From: Citrobacter enshiensis
Lineage (GTDB): Bacteria > Pseudomonadota > Gammaproteobacteria > Enterobacterales > Enterobacteriaceae
Reading direction: 5' to 3'
NCBI RefSeq assembly: GCF_029338175.1
Contig: NZ_CP119862.1
Span: forward strand, 3,876,839 to 3,940,838
Length of the DNA: 64,000 nt
The notes beneath the pieces were generated by a model, which worked only from the letters and a program-made list of their open reading frames with translations, ran no database searches and was not told the DNA's origin. This document shows, piece after piece, positions 1 to 13,889 of this stretch. Both the position numbers and the translations under genes were made by a program. Position 1 is the first letter of the stretch, and each line of letters starts with the position of its first letter.

Positions 1-147
1 CCCGTAATTCTGAAAAATGAGCGGCAAAACAATATTTTTCTCAGAACGGAAGATATTGATTTAATTAACGAAATAAACAAAGAAACAATATTGCAACACC
101 CTGAAGAACGTTTTGCCTGGTTAAGGTCAAAGAAAGACAGGTTCTGA
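1..147 (+). CDS. gloB: Hydroxyacylglutathione hydrolase (glyoxalase II), 3' end only
   Basis: The window opens inside this gene. Frame 1 reads 48 codons to a TGA and ends in [11 protein letters not shown], the characteristic C-terminus of enterobacterial GloB. GloB hydrolyses S-lactoylglutathione to glutathione and D-lactate in cytosolic methylglyoxal detoxification. Its metallo-beta-lactamase core with the zinc ligands lies upstream of the window, so only the C-terminal substrate-binding helical part is visible. The neighbour mltD follows on the same strand after 71 bases, as in E. coli. Identification is from the C-terminal sequence and the gene order. Confidence 0.9.
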   Translation, partial: PVILKNERQNNIFLRTEDIDLINEINKETILQHPEERFAWLRSKKDRF

Positions 148-218
148 CAATTCCTACTTGTCATTCGCAAACTTCACCGTTATGATCGGTCGTCTTTTAA
201 GCAACTATTGACACACAC

Positions 219-1583
219 ATGAAGGCAAAAGCGATATTACTCGCCTCTGTCCTGCTCGTGGGGTGCCAGTCGTCTCAGAACGCTGGTGTCCAACAACACG
301 CACAGAGCCTTTCTGCAGCTGGTCAAGGGGAAGCAGGAAAGTTTACGAGTCAGGCTCGATGGATGGACGATGGGACGTCTATCGCGCCAGATCAAGACTT
401 GTGGGCTTTCATTGGTGACGAGCTAAAGATGGGAATTCCGGAAAATAACCGGATTCGCGAACAGAAACAGAAATATTTACGCAATAAGAGCTATCTCCAC
501 GATGTAACTTTACGGGCAGAGCCGTATATGTACTGGATAGCCGGGCAAGTTAAAAAACGTAACATGCCTATGGAACTGGTACTACTACCCATAGTGGAGA
601 GCGCTTTTGATCCTCACGCGACGTCTGGCGCCAATGCAGCTGGCATTTGGCAGATCATTCCGAGCACGGGGCGCAATTATGGTTTAAAACAGACGCGCAG
701 TTATGATGCTCGTCGCGATGTTGTGGCATCCACAACGGCGGCGCTGGACATGATGCAACGTCTGAACAAAATGTTTGACGGCGACTGGCTGTTGACCGTA
801 GCGGCTTATAATAGCGGCGAAGGTCGCGTGATGAAGGCGATGAAAGCGAATAAAGCTCGTGGCAAAGCGACGGACTTTTGGTCACTTCCATTACCTCAGG
901 AAACGAAGCAGTACGTGCCAAAAATGCTGGCTTTGAGCGATATTCTCAAAAACAGCAAACGCTATGGCGTGCGTCTGCCTACGACAGACGAAAGTCGGGC
1001 GTTGGCGCGTGTTCGCTTGAGCAGCCCGGTAGAAATGGCACAGGTTGCAGATATGGCGGGTATTTCCGTCAGCAAGCTAAAGACGTTTAATGCTGGCGTG
1101 AAAGGCTCTACGTTGGGTGCAAGCGGCCCGCAATACGTGATGATCCCAAAGAAGCATGCAGCACAACTGCGTGAATCTCTGGCTTCCGGCGAAATTGCGG
1201 CAGTACAGTCAACGTTAGTTGCAGATAATACGCCACTGAACAGCCGTAGCTACACTGTTCGCTCTGGTGACACGCTTTCGGGCATCGCTTCACGTCTTGG
1301 CGTGAAAGCAAGCGATCTGAAGCAGTGGAACAACCTGCGTGGTTCCAGCCTGAAAGTTGGGCAAAGTTTGACGGTTGGCGCGGGCAGCAGTGCGCAGCGA
1401 CTGGCCAACAACAGCGACAGTATTACCTATCGTGTGCGTAAAGGGGATTCTCTTTCGAGCATCGCTAAACGTCACGGCGTCAACATCAAAGATGTGATGC
1501 GCTGGAACAACGATACGGATAATCTGCAGCCCGGCGATCAACTAACGTTGTTTGTGAAAAACAACGGTATGCCAGACTCCTGA
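219..1583 (+). CDS. mltD: Membrane-bound lytic murein transglycosylase D (lipoprotein)
   Basis: A 454-residue protein that cleaves the glycan strands of peptidoglycan to give 1,6-anhydromuramyl products at the inner face of the outer membrane. It begins with a lipoprotein signal ending in the lipobox LLVGC (Cys16). The SLT catalytic domain covers about residues 110-210, with the catalytic glutamate in VESAF (Glu127) and the AAYNSGEGRV motif. Two LysM peptidoglycan-binding repeats lie at about 345-388 and 404-448. Length is within two residues of the E. coli protein. The ATG has only a weak Shine-Dalgarno sequence, but the start is fixed by the signal peptide. It is convergent with yafE, with a shared terminator between. 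Confidence 0.97.
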   Translation: MKAKAILLASVLLVGCQSSQNAGVQQHAQSLSAAGQGEAGKFTSQARWMDDGTSIAPDQDLWAFIGDELKMGIPENNRIREQKQKYLRNKSYLHDVTLRAEPYMYWIAGQVKKRNMPMELVLLPIVESAFDPHATSGANAAGIWQIIPSTGRNYGLKQTRSYDARRDVVASTTAALDMMQRLNKMFDGDWLLTVAAYNSGEGRVMKAMKANKARGKATDFWSLPLPQETKQYVPKMLALSDILKNSKRYGVRLPTTDESRALARVRLSSPVEMAQVADMAGISVSKLKTFNAGVKGSTLGASGPQYVMIPKKHAAQLRESLASGEIAAVQSTLVADNTPLNSRSYTVRSGDTLSGIASRLGVKASDLKQWNNLRGSSLKVGQSLTVGAGSSAQRLANNSDSITYRVRKGDSLSSIAKRHGVNIKDVMRWNNDTDNLQPGDQLTLFVKNNGMPDS

Positions 1584-1596
1584 TCAGCATGATGCG

Positions 1597-1628
1597 AAAA
1601 AGGCACCGATTCCCCCGGTGCCTTTTTT
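1597..1628. terminator. Bidirectional rho-independent terminator between mltD and yafE
   Basis: The stem GGCACCG/CGGTGCC encloses a short C-rich loop. It is flanked by an A-run on the left and a T-run on the right, so it can end transcription from both convergent genes. Confidence 0.85.
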
Positions 1629-1630
1629 AT

Positions 1631-2398
1631 TTACGCTTTACGCGCTTCAATCATGATGGTGTCGCTGGTAAAGGAACCATCCTCCTGCAACGCAAAGTAG
1701 CCCTTCACCTCCCCCGATGCGCTCTCCTGATACATGCGTATGGCTTGTGCTAATGCGGCCGGTGTGCGCATCCGTGCTACCCATGAGCTGAATTCCAGGG
1801 GTAAACGATCGGTCAGCAGCGTGTCGACGACCAAATTCGCGTTATTAATGAAAGACAGCCACTCGCCGCTTGAATAGTTACGCACGTGCGAGGTATCGCG
1901 TAACGCTTCAACCGTCTGCAACCAGATGTCACGAACCGGATGCCCCGGCGACATCACATCCATCATTATCAGCCTGCCGCCCGGTTTCAATACACGGCCC
2001 ACCTCACGCAGCGCTATGCCAACATCATGCCAGTGATGGGCAGAATAGCGGCTGATAACCACATCAAACGATTGATCGTCGAAGGGTAACTTTTCGGCAT
2101 AGCCCTGCCGCGTAGAAATATTGCGCAACCCTTTCTCGCTCGCGGCTTGCGCAACCACATCCAGCATTTGCGAGGATAAGTCGTACGCCACCACGTGCTG
2201 CACATTCTGCGCGGCAATAAAACTGGCATGTCCCGCCCCGCACCCCATGTCCAGAACGTGAGCCAGAGGAAACGCAGACAGTCTTTCTGCCAGACGCTGC
2301 AAATCGCGGCCAGTGGCGTGTACGGCGCTGGTTAAATAGGCATTCGCCTGCGAGCCGAACTGCTTTTCGACGTTGTCATGATGAGAGTGTGTTGTCAT
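1631..2398 (-). CDS. yafE: Class I SAM-dependent methyltransferase YafE
   Basis: A 255-residue UbiE/COQ5-type methyltransferase. The SAM-binding motif I reads VLDMGCGAGHASF at about residues 48-60, followed by the acidic loop AYDLSSQML and a motif LKPGGRLIMMDV. The substrate is not known. The E. coli K-12 annotation is shorter at the N-terminus (about 207 residues); this version keeps the full N-terminal helix that closes over the cofactor. It lies downstream of yafD on the same strand with a 74-base gap and may be co-transcribed with it. The frame is intact. Confidence 0.85.
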   Translation of the reverse strand: MTTHSHHDNVEKQFGSQANAYLTSAVHATGRDLQRLAERLSAFPLAHVLDMGCGAGHASFIAAQNVQHVVAYDLSSQMLDVVAQAASEKGLRNISTRQGYAEKLPFDDQSFDVVISRYSAHHWHDVGIALREVGRVLKPGGRLIMMDVMSPGHPVRDIWLQTVEALRDTSHVRNYSSGEWLSFINNANLVVDTLLTDRLPLEFSSWVARMRTPAALAQAIRMYQESASGEVKGYFALQEDGSFTSDTIMIEARKA

Positions 2399-2472
2399 TG
2401 TGTTGCCCTTTGCTGGTTGGAAGGTAAAGGGCAGTACCGCTACAGGCCTGCCCTACGGCAGACCTGACACAC

Positions 2473-3282
<810 letters not shown>

Positions 3283-3300
3283 TCAAACCTCTATAACGTC

Positions 3301-3324
3301 AACCAGCCCGGATCCGGACTGGTT
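3301..3324. repeat. Inverted repeat between the MFS gene and yafD (possible weak terminator)
   Basis: A near-perfect palindrome, AACCAG...CTGGTT with a GATC centre, lies in the 131-base gap downstream of the minus-strand transporter and upstream of yafD. On the minus strand it is not followed by a clear T-run. It could be a weak terminator or a protein-binding palindrome. Confidence 0.4.
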
Positions 3325-3404
3325 CTTCTGTTATAGGGATTTTAGCTCACACTTTCAACGGACAATTGCATATTGTTTTGTAAGCGAGCGCTCACATCAA
3401 TAGC

Positions 3405-4580
3405 TTAGCCCAGGGCAATGCGTGACGGTTTATCCAGTCTTCCACTCACCCCCATGAGTAAGAAGGCCCCCAGGACGATCACCGCGCCAATCCACGGTGT
3501 TTGCGCTAACCCAAAGTGCTGTACGGTTTGCCCACCCACGACGGACCCTATTGCAATCCCAATGTTGAATGCCGCAATATTCAGGCCTGAAGCGACATCC
3601 ACGACACTTGGCGTAAATTGTTCCGCTTTTTGTACCACATACACCTGTAATCCTGGCACGTTGCCAAAAGCAAAGATCCCCATCACCAGAATGGTCGCCA
3701 GCGCAGCATATTGCACTGATGCCGTGAACTGGAAGACCATCAACAACACAACCAGTGCGGCAAAGATAAATTTCAACGCCGGAACTGCGCCATGCTTATC
3801 CGCCAGCTTGCCGCCCCAGATATTGCCGATTGCAACAGAAACACCATACCCCAGCAAAATCCAGCTCACGGCTGCCGGTGAAAAACCTGCCAGATTCTGC
3901 ATCATTGGCGCCAGAAAGGTAAACGCGGTAAATACGCCACCGTAACCTAAAGCGGTGATGGCATAGATAATCAGCAGGCGTGGGTGCGTTAACACGCATA
4001 TCTGATCTCGAATCGTCGCGGCAGCACGGCCTGGTATATTCGCCGGAATCAGAATCAGACTGCTGATAAGGGCGATGATACCGAGCATTGAGACGGCAAG
4101 GAACGTTTCACGCCAACCAAAATGCTGACCGATAAATGTTCCCAGAGGAACGCCGGTGACCAGGGCAACCGTTAAGCCGCCAAACATAATGGCAATGGCT
4201 GACGCAGCTTTCTCTTTTGGCACCAGACTCGTCGCAATTGTCGAGCCAATAGAGAAGAACACCCCATGCGCCAGTCCCGTCAGCAGACGAGCAACGACCA
4301 GTGTCATGTACCCAGGAGCCTGCCATGCCAAAATATTCCCGGCAGTAAACAGAACCATCAATGCAACCAGTAACTGTTTACGCGGCAAATGTCCGGTTAA
4401 TGCTGTCAGCACCGGAGCGCCTATCGCAACTCCCAGAGCGTAGATTGAGACCAGCAACCCCGCAGAAGGCAACGAGATCGACAGTTGTTCGGCAATGGTA
4501 GGCACCAGACCCACGATCACAAATTCGGTTGTGCCAATTGCAAAGGCACTGATTGTCAGTGCAAGTAACGCCAAAGGCAT
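3405..4580 (-). CDS. Major facilitator superfamily drug/sugar efflux transporter (AraJ/SotB-like)
   Basis: A 391-residue integral membrane protein with about 12 hydrophobic segments. The N-terminal signature is FAIGTTEFVIVGLVPTIA, and RLLTGLAHGVFFSIG follows segment 4; both are typical of the DHA1 efflux branch that includes AraJ, YdhP and SotB. The likely role is proton-driven export of a small molecule; the substrate cannot be read from the sequence. It is divergent from the LysR-type gene yafC with a 104-base AT-rich gap, which suggests YafC controls it. I know of no counterpart at this position in E. coli K-12. The frame is intact. Confidence 0.85.
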   Translation of the reverse strand: MPLALLALTISAFAIGTTEFVIVGLVPTIAEQLSISLPSAGLLVSIYALGVAIGAPVLTALTGHLPRKQLLVALMVLFTAGNILAWQAPGYMTLVVARLLTGLAHGVFFSIGSTIATSLVPKEKAASAIAIMFGGLTVALVTGVPLGTFIGQHFGWRETFLAVSMLGIIALISSLILIPANIPGRAAATIRDQICVLTHPRLLIIYAITALGYGGVFTAFTFLAPMMQNLAGFSPAAVSWILLGYGVSVAIGNIWGGKLADKHGAVPALKFIFAALVVLLMVFQFTASVQYAALATILVMGIFAFGNVPGLQVYVVQKAEQFTPSVVDVASGLNIAAFNIGIAIGSVVGGQTVQHFGLAQTPWIGAVIVLGAFLLMGVSGRLDKPSRIALG

Positions 4581-4684
4581 AAGTCACTCCATATCATCAG
4601 TAAGTAGATGACACGTAGTATGCAGTGGTGCTTTAATAACAAAAATATCCAAAATTTCAATATAATTTTGCTTCAGGTGCAAAA

Positions 4685-5596
4685 ATGAAAGCAACATCGG
4701 AAGAACTCACGATTTTTGTTGCTGTGGTGGAAAGTGGTAGCTTCAGCCGCGCCGCAGAGCAACTTAGCCAGGCTAACTCTGCCGTTAGTCGTGCAGTCAA
4801 AAAACTGGAAATGAAATTGGGTGTGAGTTTGCTTAATCGCACAACACGCCAGTTAAGCCTCACGGAGGAAGGCGAACGTTATTTCAGGCGCGTACAGTCA
4901 ATATTGCAGGAAATGGCCGCCGCCGAGACGGAAATTATGGAAACGCGCAATACCCCACGTGGATTGCTGCGTATAGATGCTGCAACGCCAGTGACGCTTA
5001 ACTTTCTGACGCCGCTGATCAAGCCTTTCCGCGAGCGTTATCCGGAGGTAACTCTTTCGCTGGTCTCCTCGGAAACGTTTATCAATCTTATCGAGAGGAA
5101 GGTTGATGTGGCGATCCGCGCCGGTACGCTAAGTGATTCCAGCCTTCGCGCTCGTCCGCTGTTTACCAGTTACCGTAAAATTATCGCTTCGCCGGATTAC
5201 ATTGCACAGTATGGCAAGCCCGAAACCGTCGCCGATCTGAAAGATCATCTCTGTTTGGGCTTTACCGAACCGGCTACGCTGAATACCTGGCCGGTCTCCT
5301 GCTGCGATGGGCAGCTTCATGAGATTACCAGCGGACTTTCTTCTAATAGCGGAGAGACGATAAAGCAGCTGTGCCTGAGCGGCAACGGGATCGCGTGTCT
5401 GTCAGACTATATGATTGCGAAGGAGCTGAAGCGGGGAGAATTTGTTGAACTGCTTACCGAACATCGTGTTCTGGTCGAGATGCCGTTTAGTGCGGTGTAC
5501 TACAGCGATAAGGCGGTCAGCCCGCGTATTCGCGCGTTTATCGATTTTCTCAGTGAACATGCGGGTAGCTTTGCCACCCGCACGCAGGTGAGTTAA
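4685..5596 (+). CDS. yafC: LysR-family transcriptional regulator YafC
   Basis: A 303-residue LysR-type regulator. The N-terminal winged helix-turn-helix covers about residues 1-60 ([23 protein letters not shown]), followed by a linker helix and a periplasmic-binding-protein-like effector domain from about 90 to 295. Its close E. coli homologue is of unknown function. The gene lies head-to-head with the transporter and tail-to-tail with dkgB, whose stop codon overlaps its own by four bases. LysR proteins commonly regulate the divergent neighbour and themselves, so control of the 3405-4580 transporter is a reasonable inference. Confidence 0.9.
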   Translation: MKATSEELTIFVAVVESGSFSRAAEQLSQANSAVSRAVKKLEMKLGVSLLNRTTRQLSLTEEGERYFRRVQSILQEMAAAETEIMETRNTPRGLLRIDAATPVTLNFLTPLIKPFRERYPEVTLSLVSSETFINLIERKVDVAIRAGTLSDSSLRARPLFTSYRKIIASPDYIAQYGKPETVADLKDHLCLGFTEPATLNTWPVSCCDGQLHEITSGLSSNSGETIKQLCLSGNGIACLSDYMIAKELKRGEFVELLTEHRVLVEMPFSAVYYSDKAVSPRIRAFIDFLSEHAGSFATRTQVS

Positions 5597-6396
5597 TCCC
5601 AGTTCGGCGCCAGTCCTTCCGGGCTCACCAGGCGATCGTTGCAATCCAGTGCGGCGATCGCTTTTTTGTCCTCAGCATCCAGTTGCAGATCCAACGCCTG
5701 TAGGTTGCTTGCCAAATTTTCACGCCGGGTTGAGGACGGGATCACTGAATAACCTTCACCCATCGCCCATGCCAGAATCACCTGAGCAGGAGTGGCGTTA
5801 TGCTTCGTTGCAATACGGGTAATCGTCCCATCTTTCAACGCCTTGCCATAAGCCAGTGTCATGTAAGAGGTAATGTGAATACCGTGTTCGCTCGCCCAAT
5901 CCACCACTTTACGGTTTTGCAGATACGGAGAGAGTTCGATCTGGTTCGTTGCGATATTCCCGGCACCGATCGCGCTAATCGCTTTCTCCATGAGTGGAAT
6001 AGTGAAGTTCGAGATACCAATTTCGCGAGTCAGCCCTTGTTTTTTCGCATCCAGCAGCGCCTGCATAAACTCTTCTACTGACACCGCATCATTAGGTGAC
6101 GGCCAGTGAATCAGGGTTAAATCAACATAGTCCGTGCGCAGTTTTTTCAGGCTCTCTTTGAGGCTTGGGATCAGCCTCTCTTTGCTCAGGTTTTCTGTCC
6201 AGATCTTGGTGGTGATATAGAGTTCGCTGCGCGGTACATTGCTTTCTGCGATTGCCTGGCCAACAGCGGCTTCATTATCATAGATTTGTGCGGTATCGAC
6301 CGCACGATAACCCAACTCAATGGCGGTTTTTACGGATGCGATTACAACGTCGTCTTTCAGGCGAAAAGTGCCTAAACCAAATGCAGGGATTGTCAT
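5593..6396 (-). CDS. dkgB: 2,5-diketo-D-gluconate reductase B (aldo-keto reductase)
   Basis: A 267-residue NADPH-dependent aldo-keto reductase. It reduces 2,5-diketo-D-gluconate in ketogluconate metabolism and also methylglyoxal and related aldehydes. Visible family features are GLGTFRL at the start, [18 protein letters not shown] with the catalytic Asp and Tyr, the catalytic lysine in [14 protein letters not shown] with the active-site His, and the cofactor-binding [14 protein letters not shown] near the C-terminus. A good ribosome site (GAGG) precedes the ATG. It lies beside tRNA-Asp at the end of the rRNA operon, as in E. coli. The frame is intact. Confidence 0.93.
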   Translation of the reverse strand: MTIPAFGLGTFRLKDDVVIASVKTAIELGYRAVDTAQIYDNEAAVGQAIAESNVPRSELYITTKIWTENLSKERLIPSLKESLKKLRTDYVDLTLIHWPSPNDAVSVEEFMQALLDAKKQGLTREIGISNFTIPLMEKAISAIGAGNIATNQIELSPYLQNRKVVDWASEHGIHITSYMTLAYGKALKDGTITRIATKHNATPAQVILAWAMGEGYSVIPSSTRRENLASNLQALDLQLDAEDKKAIAALDCNDRLVSPEGLAPNWD

Positions 6397-6518
6397 TGAA
6401 TTCCTCTTTATTAATGTTGTTCATTAGCAGAGGAAAATTATCGCTGTGGCAGATATGAGGAAAAAGGGGGTAAAACGCAGAAGATTTTTGCGAATTTAGC
6501 AATAATCAAATCGCAGAT

Positions 6519-6550
6519 AAAGAAAAAGCCCTGAGTGTTAACTCAGGGCT
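6519..6550 (-). terminator. Rho-independent terminator of the rRNA operon
   Basis: On the minus strand the stem AGCCCTGAGT pairs with ACTCAGGGCT around a four-base loop and is followed by TTTTCTTTAT. It lies just downstream of tRNA-Asp. Confidence 0.9.
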
Positions 6551-6559
6551 CTTAATAAG

Positions 6560-6636
6560 TGGCGGAACGGACGGGACTCGAACCCGCGACCCCCTGCGTG
6601 ACAGGCAGGTATTCTAACCAACTGAACTACCGCTCC
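6560..6636 (-). tRNA. aspU: tRNA-Asp (anticodon GTC)
   Basis: A 77-base cloverleaf read on the minus strand with the encoded CCA end, anticodon GTC in CCTGTCACG, a T-loop GTTCGAGTC and an acceptor stem GGAGCGG paired with CCGTTCC. It is the distal gene of the rRNA operon, in the position of E. coli aspU. Confidence 0.97.
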
Positions 6637-6684
6637 ACCGAATTTTTCTACAACTACCGGAGACTCCGGTTACTGCTTAATTTG

Positions 6685-6804
6685 ATGCCTGGCAGTTCCC
6701 TACTCTCGCATGGGGAGACCCCACACTACCATCGGCGCTACGGCGTTTCACTTCTGAGTTCGGCATGGGGTCAGGTGGGACCACCGCGCTACAGCCGCCA
6801 GGCA
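6685..6804 (-). rRNA. rrf: 5S ribosomal RNA
   Basis: 120 bases on the minus strand, beginning TGCCTGGCGGC and ending AACTGCCAGGCAT, the pairing ends of enterobacterial 5S rRNA. Length and sequence match the usual gene. Confidence 0.97.
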
Positions 6805-6896
6805 AATTCCTGTTTATTAACCCGCTTTTCGCCGGTTAATCTTATCTGTATCAAGCTGAATCTGATGTCTCTTCGCCAAAACACCTTTGGCGTTGT

Positions 6897-9813
<2,917 letters not shown>

Positions 9814-9943
9814 TCACAACCCGAAGGTGTTTCGTAAAACACATCGTGTTGCGAAAATTTGAGAGACTCGAACACACCGCTTATCTGTTCTTATTACGGA
9901 GAACAGACACAGTGTGTCGTTTCAATTTTCAGCTTGATCCAGA

Positions 9944-9956
9944 TTTTTAAAGAGCA
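9944..9956 (-). promoter_or_regulatory. boxA-like antitermination element in the 16S-23S spacer
   Basis: The minus strand reads TGCTCTTTAAAAA, matching the boxA element that in enterobacterial rRNA operons lets RNA polymerase read through rho-dependent sites ahead of 23S. Confidence 0.65.
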
Positions 9957-10030
9957 AATATCTCAAACATGACTCGGAAGTCAGTTTTGAGATACTGAGG
10001 CAGGGTGACTTTCACTCACGAACCAGCAAG

Positions 10031-10106
10031 TGGCGTCCCCTAGGGGATTCGAACCCCTGTTACCGCCGTGAAAGGGCGGTGTCCTGGCCTCTAGACGAAG
10101 GGGGAC
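10031..10106 (-). tRNA. tRNA-Glu (anticodon TTC) in the rRNA spacer
   Basis: The minus strand carries a 76-base tRNA-Glu with anticodon TTC (CCCTTTCAC), T-loop GGTTCGAATCC and CCA end. Two bases deviate from the E. coli gene: the 5' acceptor strand has five C where the 3' strand offers four G, and the D-loop has GGCC where GGCCC is usual. The two changes cancel in length. The unpaired extra C in the acceptor stem argues for base-call errors. The spacer is of the single tRNA-Glu type. Confidence 0.93.
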
Positions 10107-10193
10107 ACTTAAGTCTCAATCGCAAGACGCCTTGCTTAATTTACTTTTCATCAGACAATCTGTGTGAGCACTACAAAGGCAGGTTCTTTAAGG

Positions 10194-11737
<1,544 letters not shown>

Positions 11738-11868
11738 AAGTTTGATGCTCAAAGAATTAAACTTCGTAATGAATTACGTATGTTCACTCTTGAGACTTGG
11801 TATTCATTTTTCGTCTTGCGACGTAAGAATCCGTATCTTCGAGTGCCCACACAGATTGTCTGATAAAT

Positions 11869-11880
11869 TGTTAAAGAGCA
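11869..11880 (-). promoter_or_regulatory. rRNA leader boxA antitermination site
   Basis: The minus strand reads TGCTCTTTAACA, the boxA sequence bound by NusB/NusE in the rRNA leader, between P2 and 16S. It is an exact match to the element known in E. coli rRNA operons. Confidence 0.85.
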
Positions 11881-11917
11881 GTGCGACGCGCTTCAGCGCT
11901 CTGTCGCGAGGTGGCGT

Positions 11918-11945
11918 ATATTACGCTTTCCTCTTTCAGAGTCAA
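11918..11945 (-). promoter_or_regulatory. rRNA operon promoter P2
   Basis: On the minus strand TTGACT (11945-11940) and TAATAT (11923-11918) are separated by 16 bases, about 190 bases ahead of 16S. Position and hexamers fit the weaker, constitutive P2 of rRNA operons. Confidence 0.8.
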
Positions 11946-12027
11946 CCCTGATTTTCAGGATTTTTCTCTTCAACCGAACCGGCTGTTTGTGTGAAGTGAT
12001 TCACATCCGCCGTGTCGATGGAGGCGC

Positions 12028-12055
12028 ATTATAGGGAGTTATTTCGGGCTGACAA
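12028..12055 (-). promoter_or_regulatory. rRNA operon promoter P1
   Basis: On the minus strand TTGTCA (12055-12050) and TATAAT (12033-12028) are separated by 16 bases, followed by a GC-rich discriminator GCGCCTCC. A-rich sequence upstream (about 12056-12075) looks like an UP element. This is the growth-rate-controlled, ppGpp-sensitive P1. The 367-base gap from 11738 to gmhB holds P1, P2, the leader and boxA and no further gene. Confidence 0.85.
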
Positions 12056-12104
12056 GTCAAAAATAGAAAAAAAACGTCAACCGTTCACCTTTTCACCATA
12101 ACGC

Positions 12105-12672
12105 CTATTTTTGCTGCTTTTTGATGGCCTGAGGCAGGTCTGCAAGGCTATTTATCACCCAATCTGCTGCATTTTCCGCTTCAGGGGTGACAGGTTTACC
12201 TGTACGCACCAAAACTTTTGTCCCTACATTAGCTGCAGCCGCTGCCTGCATGTCTTCTACTTTATCGCCGACCATATAAGAAGCAGCCATATCGATGTGC
12301 AGGAAATCACGAGCGGAGATAAACATACCTGGATGCGGTTTACGGCAGTCGCAGACCTGGCGGAACTCGTTCTACACTCCCCTGCGGGTGATGCGGACAA
12401 TAATAGATACCGTCCAGTTCAACATCCCGGTCGGCCAGAGACCAGTCCATCCATTCAGTTAACGTTTCAAACTGCGCTTCGGTAAACTTACCGCGTGCAA
12501 TACCCGACTGGTTGGTGACAACCACAAGCGCATAACCCATCTTCTTAAGTTCACGCATTGCGTCGATAACGCCATCGATAAACTCAAACTCGTCTATTTC
12601 ATGTACGTAGCCATGATCCACATTGATTGTGCCATCGCGGTCGAGAAAAATTGCAGGTACTGATTTTGCCAC
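12105..12672 (-). CDS. gmhB: D-glycero-beta-D-manno-heptose-1,7-bisphosphate 7-phosphatase (one frameshift)
   Basis: A HAD-family phosphatase that removes the 7-phosphate from heptose bisphosphate in ADP-heptose synthesis for the lipopolysaccharide core. The HAD motif I is FLDRDGTIN near residue 8, and [11 protein letters not shown] carries motif II. The start is GTG at 12672, chosen because AGGAG lies seven bases upstream and the family begins [13 protein letters not shown]. The frame breaks at about 12369, where one extra base follows GAA; removing it joins the two halves and restores a protein of about 188 residues. The inserted base is probably an error. Confidence 0.9.
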
Positions 12673-12760
12673 CGGTTTACTCCTGAATAAGGTATATGCC
12701 GCTAGTATCGCATGTTTCCGCAAGCAAGAAAGTGCTCATCGTCGAAAGCCGGATTGATTT

Positions 12761-12784
12761 AGACGTCTGGATGCCTTAACATCC
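12761..12784. promoter_or_regulatory. MetJ operator (met boxes) upstream of metN
   Basis: A perfect met box AGACGTCT at 12761-12768 is followed without gap by weaker 8-base repeats GGATGCCT and TAACATCC. MetJ dimers bind tandem met boxes in the presence of SAM. Its place 75-100 bases upstream of metN fits methionine repression of the importer operon. Confidence 0.82.
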
Positions 12785-12858
12785 ATCTGTTGACGGCTTC
12801 GACCGTATCAGGCAGAAGAAAATGCCACGGCTAACTTAATTACGATAATAAATAATCA

Positions 12859-13889
12859 ATGATTAAACTTTCGAATATCACCAAAGTGTTCCAACAGGGG
12901 ACTCGCACCATTCAGGCTCTGAATAATGTCAGCCTGCATGTCCCTGCCGGGCAAATTTATGGCGTTATGGCGCCTCCGGTGCGGGTAAAAGTACATTAAT
13001 TCGCTGTGTTAACCTGCTTGAGCGTCCAACCGAGGGCAGTGTTCAGGTTGGCGGCCAGGAACTGACTACGCTGTCAGAATCTGAGCTGACAAAATCCGTC
13101 GCCAGATAGGCATGATTTTCCAGCATTTTAACCTGTTATCTTCACGTACCGTATTTGGTAACGTCGCTCTGCCGCTGGAACTGGACAATACGCAGAAAGA
13201 CGAGATTAAGCGTCGGGTGTCAGAACTGTTAGATCTGGTTGGACTCAGTGATAAACATGACAGCTACCCGGCCAATCTCTCCGGCGGTCAAAAGCAACGT
13301 GTCGCGATTGCCCGCGCACTGGCCAGCAATCCGAAAGTTTTACTGTGCGATGAAGCCACCAGCGCACTGGATCCGCGACGACGCGCTCCATTCTGGAGTT
13401 ATTGAAAGACATTAACCGTCGTCTCGGTCTGACTATTCTTCTTATTACGCATGAAATGGACGTGGTTAAGCGTATCTGTGACTGCGTTGCGGTGATCAGT
13501 AACGGCGAGCTGATTGAACAGGACACGGTGAGCGAAGTGTTTTCACACCCGAAAACCCCGCTGGCGCAGAAATTTATTCAGTCCACCCTGCATCTGGATA
13601 TTCCGGAAGATTATCTGGAGCGTTTAAAACCCGAGCCGCATGCAGACAGCGTCCCAATGCTGCGTATGGAGTTTACCGGTCAGTCGGTTGATGCCCCTCT
13701 GCTCTCAGAGACGGCCGCCGCCGCTTCAACGTGAATAACAACATTATTAGTGCGCAGATGGATTACGCAGGCGGTGTGAAGTTCGGCATCATGCTGACGG
13801 AAATGCACGGTACGCAAGAAGAAACGCAAGCCGCCATTGCCTGGCTGCAGCAACACCATGTAAAAGTAGAGGTACTGGGTTATGTCTGA
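12859..13889 (+). CDS. metN: D/L-methionine ABC transporter ATP-binding protein (four frameshifts)
   Basis: The cytoplasmic ATPase of the MetNIQ methionine importer, about 343 residues when repaired. Walker A (GASGAGKST), the signature LSGGQKQR, Walker B ([12 protein letters not shown]) and the C-terminal regulatory domain that senses methionine are all present but in different frames. Breaks lie near 12969 (a base lost in Walker A), 13093 (an A lost), 13374 (a G lost after LDP) and 13716 (near the start of the last segment). The stop TGA at 13887 overlaps the metI start. As written no functional protein could be made; sequence error is the likely cause. Confidence 0.92.

Noticed and set aside
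2440-2467. Inverted repeat CAGGCCTGCC/GGCAGACCTG between yafE and yafD as a terminator or riboswitch
   Set aside because: There is no T-run and no known riboswitch core; it could be a mild stem but evidence is too thin to call.
3378-3394. Palindromic AAGCGAGCGCTCAC as a possible operator or attachment site
   Set aside because: It is a short palindrome with no second copy or matching regulator that I could identify.
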